A DNA stretch of 64,000 bases from Nautilus pompilius (Eukaryota > Mollusca > Cephalopoda > Nautilida > Nautilidae): contig JACATO010001094.1 in NCBI GenBank assembly GCA_018389105.1, positions 204,001-268,000 on the forward strand, given 5' to 3'. Under the pieces are notes generated by a model. It saw only the letters and a list, made by a program, of their open reading frames with translations, had not been told where the DNA came from and searched no databases. Both the position numbers and the translations under genes were made by a program. Positions 34,886-47,477 of the stretch are shown piece by piece (within the stretch, counting starts at the first letter, position 1; every line of letters begins with the position of its first letter).

Positions 34886-36098
34886 TGAGGTTGTTACAAA
34901 GGCTTTGCCGTTTTTTACCGCAACATTGAGTCTTCATCTCATTGCTGAACGTGAATTTTATTAATCAAGGTAAGTTCCATTCCAATAAATACACATCTGC
35001 CAACGAGTTACTAGCGCAGTTACACCATTTTGACAAAAATCTGGAATTTGTGGAGTCGATAAACTGTTGGAAGTCAGTTTCAGCTGCTGCTCGGATGGAG
35101 AAGGATTTCATACGGACCCCAACATGTTCAGTTTATGAAAAATCACTTTTGCAACACGAGGACGAGCATTGTCGTGGATCAGGATTGGGCCTCTTCGATT
35201 CACCAATGCCGGCCGGCTGTCGTTCGGAAAGTTTCTGATGAACAACGTTTAATTCACGACATTACCCTTCAGCTGTGATGGTTTCGCCAGGTTGCAATAA
35301 GTTATAGTGGATGACACCAGATGCAGTCCACCAGACAGTGACCATGACCTTTGGGTGGAGGCTGGGTTTTGGAATGTGGTTAGGCGCCTTGTCTCTGTTG
35401 AGCCGCCGTGCTGATCGTTTGCGATTGTCGTAAAGGATCCGTTTTCCACCACACGTAACGATTCGGTCAAGAAATGGGTCGTTTTTGTTTCTTGTGACAA
35501 GCGAAGAGCAGATCTCCAAACGACGATTTTGTTGTTGTTAATTCAGCTCAAGAACCACCCACTTGTCAAGCCTTTTCACCTTTCCGACTGCCTCAAGATG
35601 CGGAGTAAACAGTTGCAGTGCTTACGTCGAGCTGCTCTCCAACAATTTCTCGCTCTGTTTGTTTTTTTGGATCGGCTTCATCTGAGGCTCTCAGACGGTC
35701 GTCATCACAGCTGGAAGGTCGTCAGTTACGTTCCTCATCCCCGAGGCCCACATCTCCTGATCGACACCTTACAAACCATCTTTGTCCTGTTCGCTCATCT
35801 GCTGTATCCCCGCCCCGTGCCTGCTTAACGTCACGAGTCGCCTCGCCCACTTTGTGGCCCGGTTTGAACTCGTGAAGCGAAACGGCACGAAAACCTTTTC
35901 TATCCAAGCTTCACTCGGAACCCTGGAACAAATATCCATTTTATGATTGTTAAAAAGGTAGGTTTGGCATAATGTGTGCCAAAGGACAGGCTACAAAACG
36001 ACATATAGCTTATCTACATGCACCTTCACAAGCGGGCAAACAATGAACCCAAAATTAGCATAATATAAGAAACCGACAAAACTTTTGTAACGACCTGA
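34886..36098 (-). mobile_element. Decayed mariner-family DNA transposon with inverted repeats and TA duplication
   Basis: Left end TGAGGTTGTTACAAAGGC (from 34886) and right end, read on the minus strand, TCAGGTCGTTACAAAAGT (from 36098) form imperfect terminal inverted repeats of about 25 bases. Both are flanked by TA (34884-34885 and 36099-36100), the mariner target site. The 1213-bp length fits the family. The minus strand carries a broken transposase. It is a fossil copy. Confidence 0.85.
34940..35907 (-). pseudogene. Broken mariner transposase
   Basis: Three minus-strand frames carry successive pieces. Near 35722-35907 is an N-terminal HTH region with VSLHEFK and QRWFVRCRSGD. At 35249-35519 is the catalytic region with DPFLDRIVT, ILYDNRKRSA, MVTVWW and IHYNLLQPGETITAE. 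Near 34960-35100 is a C-terminal piece with TDFQQFIDS. Frame changes and substitutions, including loss of the usual GDEKW aspartate region (CGGKR), show it is inactive. Confidence 0.85.
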
Positions 36099-36100
36099 TA

Positions 36101-39100
36101 CATTCACTCAGTCAGTCTAGTGATACTGAGAGCTTTGTTGATTTCTGTTTTGTAGAATTATCTAGAAGGCCCTGGTCCGGGTGGAGCGAACTTCGCCAAT
36201 ATGTACCTTGAATAAAGGATGTAGGAGTCGAAAAAAGACCCAGACAGAAAATATCGTTTACTGTTACTAGAAATATAAGAAAAAAAGACGAAGCAATGCC
36301 ATCTGTGTGGCTGACAAAAGGGATAAATACCAATAAAGTCTGCTTTAAATCGATATCAAATTTCGGATAAATGACTTTAAAGAATTCTTTATTCCCGCCA
36401 AACCTTCGGATCATCAGCTTGTTTTTCGTGCCTGAGCCAAACATATTTTCTAAAAATTATAAGTTAACCCGGTTGTTTACCAATAAGTCTGTCTTCCCGA
36501 ATATGGTATTTTAAGGCATTATCATTTTCTGTCCTCTCCCAATAACTTTCTGTTTTTCACCCGTATCCCTTCGTTTGCGGAATGCAATTTGCGTAAAAGA
36601 GATTCTGTTGTCCTTGGGAGTTTATGGGTTAACGTGCCAAAGTTATCTATCATCAAAATTTCACACCAAAATGCCTAAAATTAAAAAACAAAACAAACAA
36701 CAAGTGAAAATATGTGAAAATCCTACAGCGTAGCATTTAAAACTCTGTTTACTTCCAATTTAAAGCAAAAAAAAGAGACTTGGGAGGGACAATGGTTATT
36801 TTCTAATGAATAAATCTGTTAGAGCGTTTTGGAAATATAGCAGTGAGCTTGTATTACCACGGCAACCGTAAGAATGTACAGATTGGCAAACCCGCGCAAC
36901 ACGGTCGATTACCGAGCATAATATCATTTGACTATTTCTTCCGGAGTTGATCCAACTGGCGGATTTGTCTTTTCTCCAGAATATCCCTTAACGGTGTCGG
37001 CTTTCAGCTGCTGTTAATCTTAGGGCCCAGAAAACCTGTTTTCCTAGTTGTTAGTTTGCAGTGTATCGAGGGAGAAGTTGGTGCTGTCGGGTGGATTGGT
37101 CGAACCCAAGTGCTGCTAGCAACCTGAGTGCGGCTTGATTTTTACCAAAACGCTAAAGAAGAGTTTGTGTTGGCGTTTTTTGTTGTTGTTGTTTATTTCC
37201 CGTCAATAAGCGAATAACCCGATTTGTGAACAAACGTAACCACACTACTTACCCATCTTACCGAAAGCTGAGTGTCGGGGTGGGGCTTCTACTTTGTCGC
37301 TGTTCTCTCTCAATCGTTGTTCGGCTCCGTGAGTGCGTCAGGGCGCTTGTATCTATCTATGTTTCCAGTATTTACAGTCTCCGTCGCGTTTGGTGATTAT
37401 CCCCTTCTACGGCTACGAAGGTTTTAAATCGTCCTTCAAAAAATAAACAAGTAAATAAATAACAGTCGTTTTCACCCGGAGAGTTAAAGGTTCTAGGGAA
37501 AACCGAGAGGTTTTTACGGTTGTATCAGATTTGCTATGGTGACGAGGGCGCGTCGACGAACAAGATTTTCGACTTCCGGTGATCACACGTGCTGTGGATT
37601 CGGGTCGCCGATTTGCTGTCACGTGACTATGCCCCCCCATTTCCGCAGGCAATGGGCGGGATGACGCTAGCCAAACTGTTCTCATTGGGTTAAAATAGAG
37701 AGAGACAAGCCTCCGAATGACTGAAGATCGATGCTCTTGAGGAATACGTAATTCTGCTATTTAATTTGCATTCGAACCAGAGGCGAGGCAGACACATTCG
37801 ATTTAAAACGTCATGTTTTTATCATAGAATTCATAGCGATGCCAGATCTTAGGATATCTGGCAGCAGTCGAATCGGAATTTTCGGAGTTGGATGCGAAAT
37901 TATTATGCACATCCCCCCCAGAAAGGATAACGACTTACAGCGCCACTACGGTTAGATCTTGCACACAGGTCGATCCGGAGTTATCGCCCGTGCACGAGAA
38001 GACAACGTGCAAGCCCGGCATCTACGAGATCGTTTTCGTCTGGTCATTCGTAGCTTCATCGGTGCGCGGGGGGGGAGGTACCACGGACCCCCCCCGAAGT
38101 CGGTGGTGCCAACTGGTGTTCTTTGATGGGTTCAGATTCTCGCTGCAACGTCAGTAAAGCCTTTGACATTTCTCCATTAAAGTCTAACTGAAATTGTATT
38201 ACTGGTGGTGGCATTGTTATCGAATGGCAGGTAATTCGCTATATCGTATGGTGCTTCATTTTTACTGAAAAGATATCACAGGCGGAGTACTTCAAGCCTC
38301 CGTTTTGGCACCCGATCTGATTTCTAATTTACGTAAATGAAATCTACATGAGTTTACTGAATAAATTAAAGTTTAACGACATGACAAATATGTAATAACA
38401 CATGACCAGACCAAGCTAATCTTTATCTAGACATAGATCAACTCAAGGAAGTTTTAAATGCGTTATACCGAGCCAATTAGAGTTACTTTTTTCCCGTTAA
38501 AGGAAAGTGCATTGAATCGTGGTACTCGATAAGATCTTAATGCTTATAATTTGAGAAGAAAAAAAGAAAGATTTACTAACATTTATGATGATAAAGGGGA
38601 TCCGGGAGTAATCATCCATACGCGGAGAGAGACCCACCCACAAAAAATCTTTTGTTGTTCTGATGAGCAATTAGCAAAAATTTTAATTTTCTGCTCTTTT
38701 TCGTGCAAAAGCGGAAGCGGAAATCATCACATCGAGATTTCTCTCACGGCTGAGCCCGTCCGTTATTTTTGCACTAACCTTCTAAAGTGATGCGCCCACT
38801 GCCCCCCCCCGGGGAGGGCGGGGGTGGGCTCTGATTTAACCGTCTCGACGGAGCACGTCGCGTTACTAGTGCGTGGGTCGCCTCTCGTGCTTTACGTCAC
38901 GACGCCATCTTGCTCAACCATGACGGATAACAACCGAACGCCGTGGAAAACAACCAAACCCAAGACGGAGCTTGTTTTGTGTGGGTCCTCGCGGGGTGGG
39001 GGAGGTGTTTATCTAGGAAGCCTTTAAGCCGAATTGGTGCAGCACTGCATAACGTAGCCGAAAATTTTAAAAGAAACAGTACGAATGGCTTCCGGAAGTT

Positions 39101-41620
39101 CAGGTTAAAGGCATTATTATTTTAAAAATCTATCTGCAAGCCATAGTTGAGCTTAGAACATTTTATTAAATCTCCAATTAAAGTCTAAGTAATGTTAAGT
39201 TCTGACGGTGTAACTTAGCATTTTTTACTTTGACCATAAACTTAGTTCAGGGATCTCTCTCTTTCTTTTCTTTTTTTTATTTTTAAAAAAAGGGTTATCT
39301 CCCCTTTTTTTAAAAAAAAAAGAGGTTATCTCCCTTTATTTGCACAAAATTGTCTGCTAAGTTTTACGTCGCGGGGAACTCGAAAGCGGAACCAGTCGGC
39401 CGAGGTGACGAAACTCTGGCAGGGGGAGCCACCAGCTCAAAAACGCTGCACGGCCAGAGAGGAGGTGCTTCAATCAGGGCATGAGATCGTTATCAGCAAC
39501 GCGCTAAAGACAGAAAAGAAAAAAAAAAAAAAAAAGGGCCCCTTGAAGAACAGCTTCTGGTACGAAGCTAAGCGGTTTAATTAGACCCCGCGCTAAAGAA
39601 TGTGCGCGCGAGCCGCTGTGGCGACGATGACGTAAGCTCTGGCTGAGTCGGGAAGAGAAGATGGTATCTATATCTGACGATGCGAGGAGGGGAGGGGATC
39701 GTCTTTCCTCGCCGTCCCCATAACTCGTTTCGGGCATCACAAAACGCTTTAAATTTTCCCCGAGGGAGATTAGACGACACGACTTCATTAGATAAGGGAA
39801 CGATATCGGAGCGGGGAAAATTCTAAGCCAAAAACAGATGCCGACGACAGCAGCCAGGTGATAGATCGTTACATTTATAAACCAATTTACGGGCAGCTGA
39901 AGGTGCGACTTGCATTCCGTTGTCTTTAAGTAGGCCCTTCGAAGCGAAAAGACTCATCCTGTCTCGAGACCAAATGATAACTATTCCAAATATTTTTAAT
40001 TGAAAAAAAAGGAAAAAAAAATTGACCAATCACTAACCGGCTTCTATCAGCGGTTTGGCACGCATGAATCAACACAGAGACACGCCTCCTGTACTTGGAA
40101 TCCTCGCCGCGCTTTGAATTTTATCTGCTTTTTGCAGATATTTCTTTCTTTCTTTCTTTTTTTTACATTTCAATAAAACGCGCTATAGGATCATGGCTGA
40201 ATAAAGGAAGTTCCCTTTTATGAGAAAAAGAAAGATGGACGGGTTCTCTGAAAATGACAGCAGTGGACCCGAAAAGGCGAGAGAAAAATGGCGCCAGCAA
40301 GCAAACCCCGGTGATCTCCCCGTGTGGATGAGGTTGGTAGATGCTGTCTGAATCAATCGTGCGTTTGGAGGAAAGGATTAATACTTTTAGGAAGTGTGCG
40401 CATGGCTCAAATATATACCAGTAGGCGAAGAACTTGTCACCGGGGCAGTAGACTCGTTGACATGTAGATAGATCAAAGACTAGCCACATCCTACGCATCC
40501 ATTCCCTGCCAAAACGTTTTTTAAAAAAATGTATCAGTCTATAGCAAAGGAGGCTTGCTGGGAATATGAAATCGAAATCTGAGATGTGCACTGCGGTGTT
40601 TGACTCTGAAACAAAGCCCAGTGAGAGTGCAGCCTTTCTGCAGTAGATAACTGCGTGCCAGGGGCCATAAGTTCAGAATGATCGTTTTATTCGCCCATGC
40701 AACGTGCAGCAGTGGTAGACATTATACTGTCGGATAAGCGGTTCTGTGGCAGTATAAACTCGATCTCTCCTGTCTGTGCAACTACGTGGAATAGCGTTAG
40801 GATTTAAATGCGTACAGCTGTTAAGGATACATCCACTTGTAGTATTTACAGAGAAGCAAAGGAGGCGTGCAGGTCAGCTGAGCGTTGATTATTCGGTTAT
40901 GGTAAACACCACAGTTTGTTTGGATGGAACGGGCGGAGATAACTGTTCATCGGAGTGGGAAATCCTCTCTCGAAGAGCCGGGCATGGTAACAGGAAGGAT
41001 GCTTGGAGAAGTTCTTTAAATCCGCTGACAGGACGCAGATAAGAGAAGCTAGAATACTATCAGCAGGAGGATGGAGAGCATTAAGGTGGAGAGGATTCTC
41101 GACTGATACACTTCAAGTATTCTGTTGACGAGCCCTGTTTACGCGCTATTTTTCGCTTTAGCGCGCGGTGCTGGTGGGGGGGGGAGGGAGAGACGAGCTC
41201 TGGTGGCCATTTTGAATGATGTGGCCCCGTGACGGGTAGATCAGAAGAAGCCACCGCTGATTATTCGAAGAACTGGATATTCCGCCAGACAACGCGTGGC
41301 CCCCAATTTAATACGGAGGAGAAGGAAGAGAACAATAGGAAACAAAAAAGAAAACAACAAAGAATGGAGTTCCACACCTGGGAAAGTGTAATCGTACGTA
41401 GTAGACATGAACCCGAGGCCAGTATTTCGCAAAGATGGCATAACCGGAAGACCTAGGGATAACAAGAAGGGGCCGTTAGTTTGATTCCCCATCCCCCCCC
41501 CCTGACGCCGCAACGCGATGAAAGATGAAGCCACATCAAACCATTAATACGAGATGGCTGCTTCGTTGACATCTCCAGGCGGGTAGGAAACTGAAAGGGA
41601 GTGATACGGCGGATGAAGGG
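36101..41620. other. CpG-rich intergenic block, second part
   Basis: I find no gene. The region holds homopolymers, two close copies of GTTATCTCCC at 39294 and 39325 between T/A tracts, and unrelated ORFs. The largest (40163-40591, minus, 142 codons) shows no family features and no codon bias I trust. Confidence 0.4.
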
Positions 41621-41887
41621 GGGGGGAGAGAGAGAGAGAGAGATGGAGATGGAGAGGGATGGAGAGAGAGGGATGGAGATGGAGAGAGAGAGAGGAAGAG
41701 AGGGAGAGATGGAGATGGAGAGAGAGAGAGATGGAGATGGAGAGGGATGGAGAGAGAGGGATGGAGATGGAGAGGGAGAGAGAGAGGGCGCGGGAGATGG
41801 AGAGGGATGGAGATGGAGAGAGAGAAAGAGAGAGAGAGAGGGCGCGGGAGATGGAGAGGGATGGAGATGGAGAGAGAGAGGGCGCGG
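41621..41887 (+). repeat. GA-rich minisatellite (GAGATGGAGATGGAGAGG type)
   Basis: Imperfect repeats of GAGAGA, GATGGA and GGATGG with three copies of GGGCGCGG. It creates long purine/pyrimidine-biased open frames on both strands that should not be taken as genes. Confidence 0.9.
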
Positions 41888-44265
41888 AGTTTCCAAAGTC
41901 TTTCCGGATAGATTCCCACCCACCCAAATATTGTCATTCGTGAATTACTCTCGTTTACAGAGTTGACTGCAGGTATCCCTCGCCCGCAGACTCCGCCTTC
42001 TCGGAGCGACGCCATTGTCTCGGTCGGTTCCCCGTCTTTATGGTAGCGGCGAACTCCCGTATCGCTTATTGATGTAATTAAAACTCGGGGATTTAAAAGG
42101 AAAAAAACAAAAACAATTTGTCTGCTAACGTACAGACATCGCGAAGAAAGAAAAAAAAGGGAGCAAATTCCATAACCCCACCCCTCCCCCCGTTTGTCTG
42201 TTTATTAGCCAGACGTGTGGATGATCTGTTACTTACATCAGAATCGGGAGAAATCTGATGCGAGGATATCCATCCAGTATATTTCGGCTTATAAGAATCC
42301 ATGTCCGGCATCTGGAAAAGCTTATCCTGCTACGAGCCATTGGGAGTAAATTTTAATTTAACCCTCCGCACGCCGCGTTAACTTTTTTTTATTTTTTTTT
42401 TAAAAATTATCTTACTTATTATACCTGCGCGGCGCCGAGTCTAGAAGCAGCGGTTAGCATCTCTATCGGGCTGCTGCTGTACGTTTAGTCAGAGCAGCCG
42501 TGGAGAAAACCGTGCCCGGGGTTGGAGAGATGCGGCGCGAGGACTGGTGATGGTGAAAGTTTTTAAAAAGATTAGATGCTTGTTCTATTGTCCGGCTGCT
42601 GCTGCTTGGATTCCACGGTAGCCGCATCACCCCGATACAGCCCCCCCCAGGTGTGTGTGTGTATATATCAGGGTCTCGCGTCGGCTTGTGTATTTGGGAT
42701 CATTCTCATCATGAGAAAACAATCCCTCGGGCTGCGCGCGCGATGACGTGTCATTCTCGGTGTAACCATCCACGGGGCTCCAACTAAGATACCTCCATCC
42801 ACGATTGCCTGCATCCTGCTAAGAAAGAGAGAGAGAGAGTACTCCTGCCTAATTTCTAATCAAAGCGACCGGGCTAAGGGTTAACAACACTCTCTGTCCC
42901 CACTCACACGTCCATCCTACGTGGCATTTACATGACATTAAATCTGGCAGACAGTAAAGGTAATAAATTCCAAGTAAAAGCGGGGCGTTCGGGTTCTTTA
43001 CGTCAGGTGGGTCATTAAAGATGAAGAATCACTTTTTCCTCCGGTGACAGGATGGAGGTGATTTATACCGACCGACCTGCAGGTTTACTGTACAGCTATC
43101 CACCCAGCCTCGGTCTCGCCGTACGCTTCCTCGGTTATGCTAATACGGGAGTTTCAGACCCAACAAGCACCGTCTTGTTTAGGGGTGACGAGGGATCGCG
43201 CGTGCTTACGTATCGAGCGCCGAAGGTTCGTCGCCAGCGCAGCTCTCCACTGTCAGGTGTGAGGAGCAACCGGGGTTCTATCGCAGCCACGAATTACAGA
43301 AGAGCATCTCGGAGTTTACGAAACTAAGGGCCTCGCTTTGTATTACGGTTTATAAAAACCGCCCTCCAGCGCCTATACACTTCCGGTGGGAGAGGGTAGG
43401 TGCGGTTGCCTCCCATCTCTCTCTCTCTCTCTCTCTCTCTCCATCAACACTCGCACTGACCGATTTTCTTTTTTTATAGCTCGCGTAGGAGGACGTGCAA
43501 GAAAAAAAAAACAACAACACCAACTGGATAGGTACGACAGATCTTATTTCACCTTCGCCCGTGGCCTACATCCGCCTCCAACTTCCCTCGGCCTCCCAGC
43601 GAGCGAAGAGCGAGTATTTCTCTGGCTCGTCCTATTAATAACCGCCGGGTGACAGTCCCCACGGGGGGCTAACCATTCGAACTCCGTTAAAGTAGACCGA
43701 TGGCTACTCACACCTGACTCGCCGACTTGATTTATAAGGGCCTTTTAAATGATGTATTCGCAACGTCAGATTTTAAATTCCACACCCCCCCAACTTTTCG
43801 ACCCCCCCCCAATATTGCCAGCATTGGGAAGACCAGCGATCGGTGCGTACTTCGATACGCATCACTATGCGACTTCAGCAGGATTAATCCGATTTGATCA
43901 AGCAAACGTATGGAATTCTAGGATAATGCAACACTTTTGACCCCCGACAGCACACTTGATCACGTCCCTCCCCCTTCTCTTTCATATGCAGTCTCGGTGT
44001 AAAAGGAAGAAGCATATTCGCTTACCCGAGATGGATGTACGCAAATAATTAAAAAAAGACTTTTGGCATTCTGATTGGCTTAGTCACCTAGTATGCACTC
44101 AGTGGGTCATGGTGTATTTTAAAAGTTAATTTTTTGTTCTTCGGAGTTACCCATGCCAGTGATATCAACGTCAGAAGCAGCAGAAATCGCCCCCCTTTTT
44201 TGTTGTTGTTGTTGTTGTGTGGAAGTACTCGTGATTAGCGGCATGTCGGGACCGGTGTTGTGCAG
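41888..44265. other. CpG-rich intergenic block between the GA minisatellite and the Tc1 fragment
   Basis: No gene is supported. It contains a (TC)n tract at about 43417-43441, a short GT/TA run near 42650, C homopolymers and several overlapping ORFs without family features. Confidence 0.4.
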
Positions 44266-44470
44266 CGCAGTTCGTATGGTGGCGGCAGCGTACTGGTGTG
44301 GGGAGCGATCGTGGCAGGCAGAAGGGTCTTCGCTGGTCATTGTTCAAGGTTGCTCCCCCCTCATTGGTCAGAGATACCCGGATGAGGCCGAGCCTGATAG
44401 CGGTGCCGCTCCGTCGATAGCTGACGTCAAGGGTTCTGTCCCAGAAGTACACCGGGCCACAAAAATCTAG
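44266..44470 (+). pseudogene. Decayed Tc1-like transposase fragment
   Basis: One frame from about 44266 reads GGGSVLVWGAIVAGR, the hallmark GGGSVMVWG block of Tc1-like transposases. After a frame change, SSLVIVQG and GQRYPDEAEP match the following LVxVxGxLxxxRYxDEVLxP region, and EVHRATKI may be the remnant of the DNAxxHRA motif. The frame is broken and no inverted repeats were found. Confidence 0.6.
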
Positions 44471-44783
44471 GGACACCACGGCAACGCCCCGCCCATACCC
44501 GTTCAACTATTGAGCAGCTGTTATGGAGCAATACCCCCGCCTTCCATAGAACCTACTTGTAAACAGCACGGCCTATTTTGGCTCAAGTGGAATTAAAAAT
44601 ACATAATGTCAAATTTCAATATTTCCAGATCCTGTGACCAGTATAGTTAAAAAAACAACAACAACACAACAACCAGGGAGCCATCGTATCGGAGCCGGTT
44701 TTCAAATACACCAAAAGACGCGAGATAACACCACGGAAAGAAAAACAAAACCGGTGACGAGTCTTCATCGTTAAAGAGGACGG

Positions 44784-45746
44784 CTCTCTCTATCTCTCTG
44801 TACCTGACGTCATCTCTCTCTCTGTACCTGACGTCACCTCTCTCTCTCTCTGTACCTGACGTCACCTCTCTCTCTCTCTGTACCTGACGTCACCTCTCTC
44901 TCTCTCTGTACCTGACGTCACCTCTCTCTCTCTCTGTACCTGACGTCACCTCTCTCTCTCTCTGTACCTGACGTCACCTCTCTCTCTCTCTGTACCTGAC
45001 GTCACCTCTCTCTCTCTGTACCTGACGTCATCTCTCTCTCTCTCTGTACCTGACGTCACCTCTCTCTCTCTCTGTACCTGACGTCATCTCTCTCTCTGTA
45101 CCTGACGTCATCTCTCTCTCTCTCTGTACCTGACGTCATCTCTCTCTCTCTCTCTCTCTGTACCTGACGTCATCTCTCTCTCTCTCTGTACCTGACGTCA
45201 CCTCTCTATCTCTCTGTACCTAACGTCATCTCTCTCTCTGTACCTGACGTCACCTCTCTCTCTCTGTACCTGACGTCACCTCTCTCTCTCTGTACCTGAC
45301 GTCATCTCTCTCTCTCTCTGTACCTGACGTCACCTCTCTCTCTCTCTGTACCTGACGTCACCTCTCTCTCTGTACCTGACGTCACCTCTCTCTCTGTACC
45401 TGACGTCATCTCTCTCTCTATACCTGACGTCACCTCTCTCTCTCTCTGTACCTGACGTCATCTCTCTCTGTACCTGACGTCACCTCTCTCTCTCTATTTA
45501 CCTGACGTCATCTCTCTCTCTGTACCTGACGTCACCTCTCTCTCACTCTCTCTTTCTCTACGTACTGACGTCATGTCCCTCCCTCTATCTACTGATGTCA
45601 TGTATCTCACTACTGACGTCATCTCTCTCTCTTTCTCTCTCTCTGTACCTGACGTCATCTCTCTCTCTGCACTGACGTCATCTCTCTCTGCACTGACGTC
45701 ATCTCTCTCTCTCTCTCTGTTCTGACGTCATCTCTCTCTCTCTCTA
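44784..45746 (+). repeat. Minisatellite of CRE sites: TGTACCTGACGTCA(C/T)C(TC)n
   Basis: Units of about 25-35 bp consist of CTGTACCTGACGTCA followed by a variable CT tract. I count 33 perfect TGACGTCA palindromes from 44805 to 45730, plus two one-base variants (TAACGTCA, TGATGTCA). TGACGTCA is the consensus cAMP-response element bound by CREB/ATF factors. Units near the 3' end diverge (TACGTACTGACGTCATG, TGCACTGACGTCA). A solitary related unit lies at about 32600-32643. No promoter or gene is evident beside it. Confidence 0.95.
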
Positions 45747-46339
45747 TCGATTAATCTTTACTCTCATTGTTTATCGATTGGTTTCAACCTTCGCTGAAGA
45801 ATAGGTTTTTTTTGTTGTTTATTTTTAAAAACTAAATTCGGTGAAAGGATGATGATGCTGCTGCTGCTGCTGCTGTGTTTTTTTTAAAATTATTTTAACG
45901 ATCAGGCCGACGAGAGGAGTATAAATAACACGTCAGTAAACGCGCTAATCAGATCCGGGCCAACAATCGGGGAAGGAGTGGGGAGCTGGGAATGAGTTTC
46001 CATTACCGTCGGAAGGGTTACTTTCTGCGAGAATTTGGAACGAATTGCTCGACTTTAGCAGCGGCCGGTCGGAGCGTGTTGGGTGGGGTGAGGAGGAGGA
46101 GGAGGAGGAAGAGAAACAGAAACAACAACAACAACAGCATCAGCAACGGCAACCTCCTCTCCTCTCCGGATACAGTATCAACAAGGAACGGCTTCAGGTT
46201 GCGGTTAAAAGGATCCCGAAATCTCGCACGGGAAGTGAGGGAAGGGGAGATTGTATAAGGGATTTTCCTCTTCACCTGTTCTTGGCGCATCCACTCCCTC
46301 GTGTTTCTTGTCGCTTTTCATTTTACACACATAATAATA

Positions 46340-46407
<68 letters not shown>

Positions 46408-47477
46408 GGACGCTGAAGGCCGGGCTGCTTTAAGGTATAATGCAACTATTTGCGTTTCGATTTCAATGCTTAACTGTTCTGTTCACAAATCAAACACATC
46501 CAAGGACAATTGATTAAAAGCGCAGAACGCTTAGAAAGTGAGAGTAGAAAACTTGATGACGTCATAACCAACTCTCACGATATCTCGCACGGTTGTGGCG
46601 GCACCCACCTCAATGCCGTTCACAGCCGTGACGCAATCACACGAAGCTCTTAGTGATCTCCTTGACAGGAGAGTTACAGCGTCAGCCACGCAGCCTCGGA
46701 AACGTACGCACAGTTTAAACTCGTTAAAATTAATAACGCAAACTTATTACGAAAACGATCTGGTCCAGAAGCATTAGCAGACATCGGCGTTCTTCTTGCA
46801 CGATAACCCTTCCCCACCCAAAACAAGACAAAAAAGCCTCATGAATAACTCATGTTCGAATGTAATCAGTCAGTTAAATCCGAGTGAAACTGAACCATCG
46901 AGAATTCTCGATGAAACAGGAAGTGACGTCAAGAGCATAAGTGGCATTTCCTTATCGAAGTGACGTAGGACGCTGAAAATATAAAAGAACAAGCAACTTT
47001 CTATTTCTGAAAAAAAAAAGGGTCTTAGTTTTTATATCGTGTTGTTCTTCACCTCACTTATCACTCACGTCACAATTTTGCCAACAGCCCATAATAAACA
47101 AGATCCTTATTTGCTCCCATATCAATCTGACAACAAACCTTTCTACTTTCTTTAAATTGTCAGAATTCGTAAGGACGCAAACCCCCTCCAAAGGGTTTCG
47201 ATTGCTTAACGTGTTTAAATTTTCTGAATTTTATTAAAGTCATGATGAGAATTTGTCTGGCCCTTGACAAACTTTAAGGTTCGGAAACTTACTTCAGTAC
47301 TGACGATATCTTTATTGTTCGTTGTACACATTTGTGTAACTTTTCCTATTAACCTATTTCTCGAGAAAAGGGCGCATTAACTACCGTGATACGCTGATTT
47401 CTTTAGGACATTTAACGCAAATGTGGAAAAGAACAATGGCAGTGCGTACGCCTATCAACAACCAATGCACACAGGGA
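45747..47477. other. CpG-rich intergenic sequence after the CRE array
   Basis: No gene is supported. It includes a CTG run near 45854, the (TAA)n tract at 46330, and single perfect TGACGTCA sites at 46557 and 46924. Confidence 0.4.
46330..46407 (+). repeat. (TAA)n microsatellite
   Basis: About 78 bases of nearly pure AAT/TAA repeat, with one interruption near its start. Confidence 0.95.

Noticed and set aside
34942-35875. Plus-strand ORFs of 85-99 codons
   Set aside because: They are antisense shadows of the mariner transposase remnant on the minus strand.
40163-40591. 142-codon minus-strand ORF
   Set aside because: No recognisable motif, no clear codon bias and no splice context; its length is compatible with chance in this composition.
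41453-42015. ORFs of 95-159 codons rich in Ser/Pro/Leu or Glu/Arg/Met
   Set aside because: They arise from the GA/CT minisatellite and are open on several frames at once.
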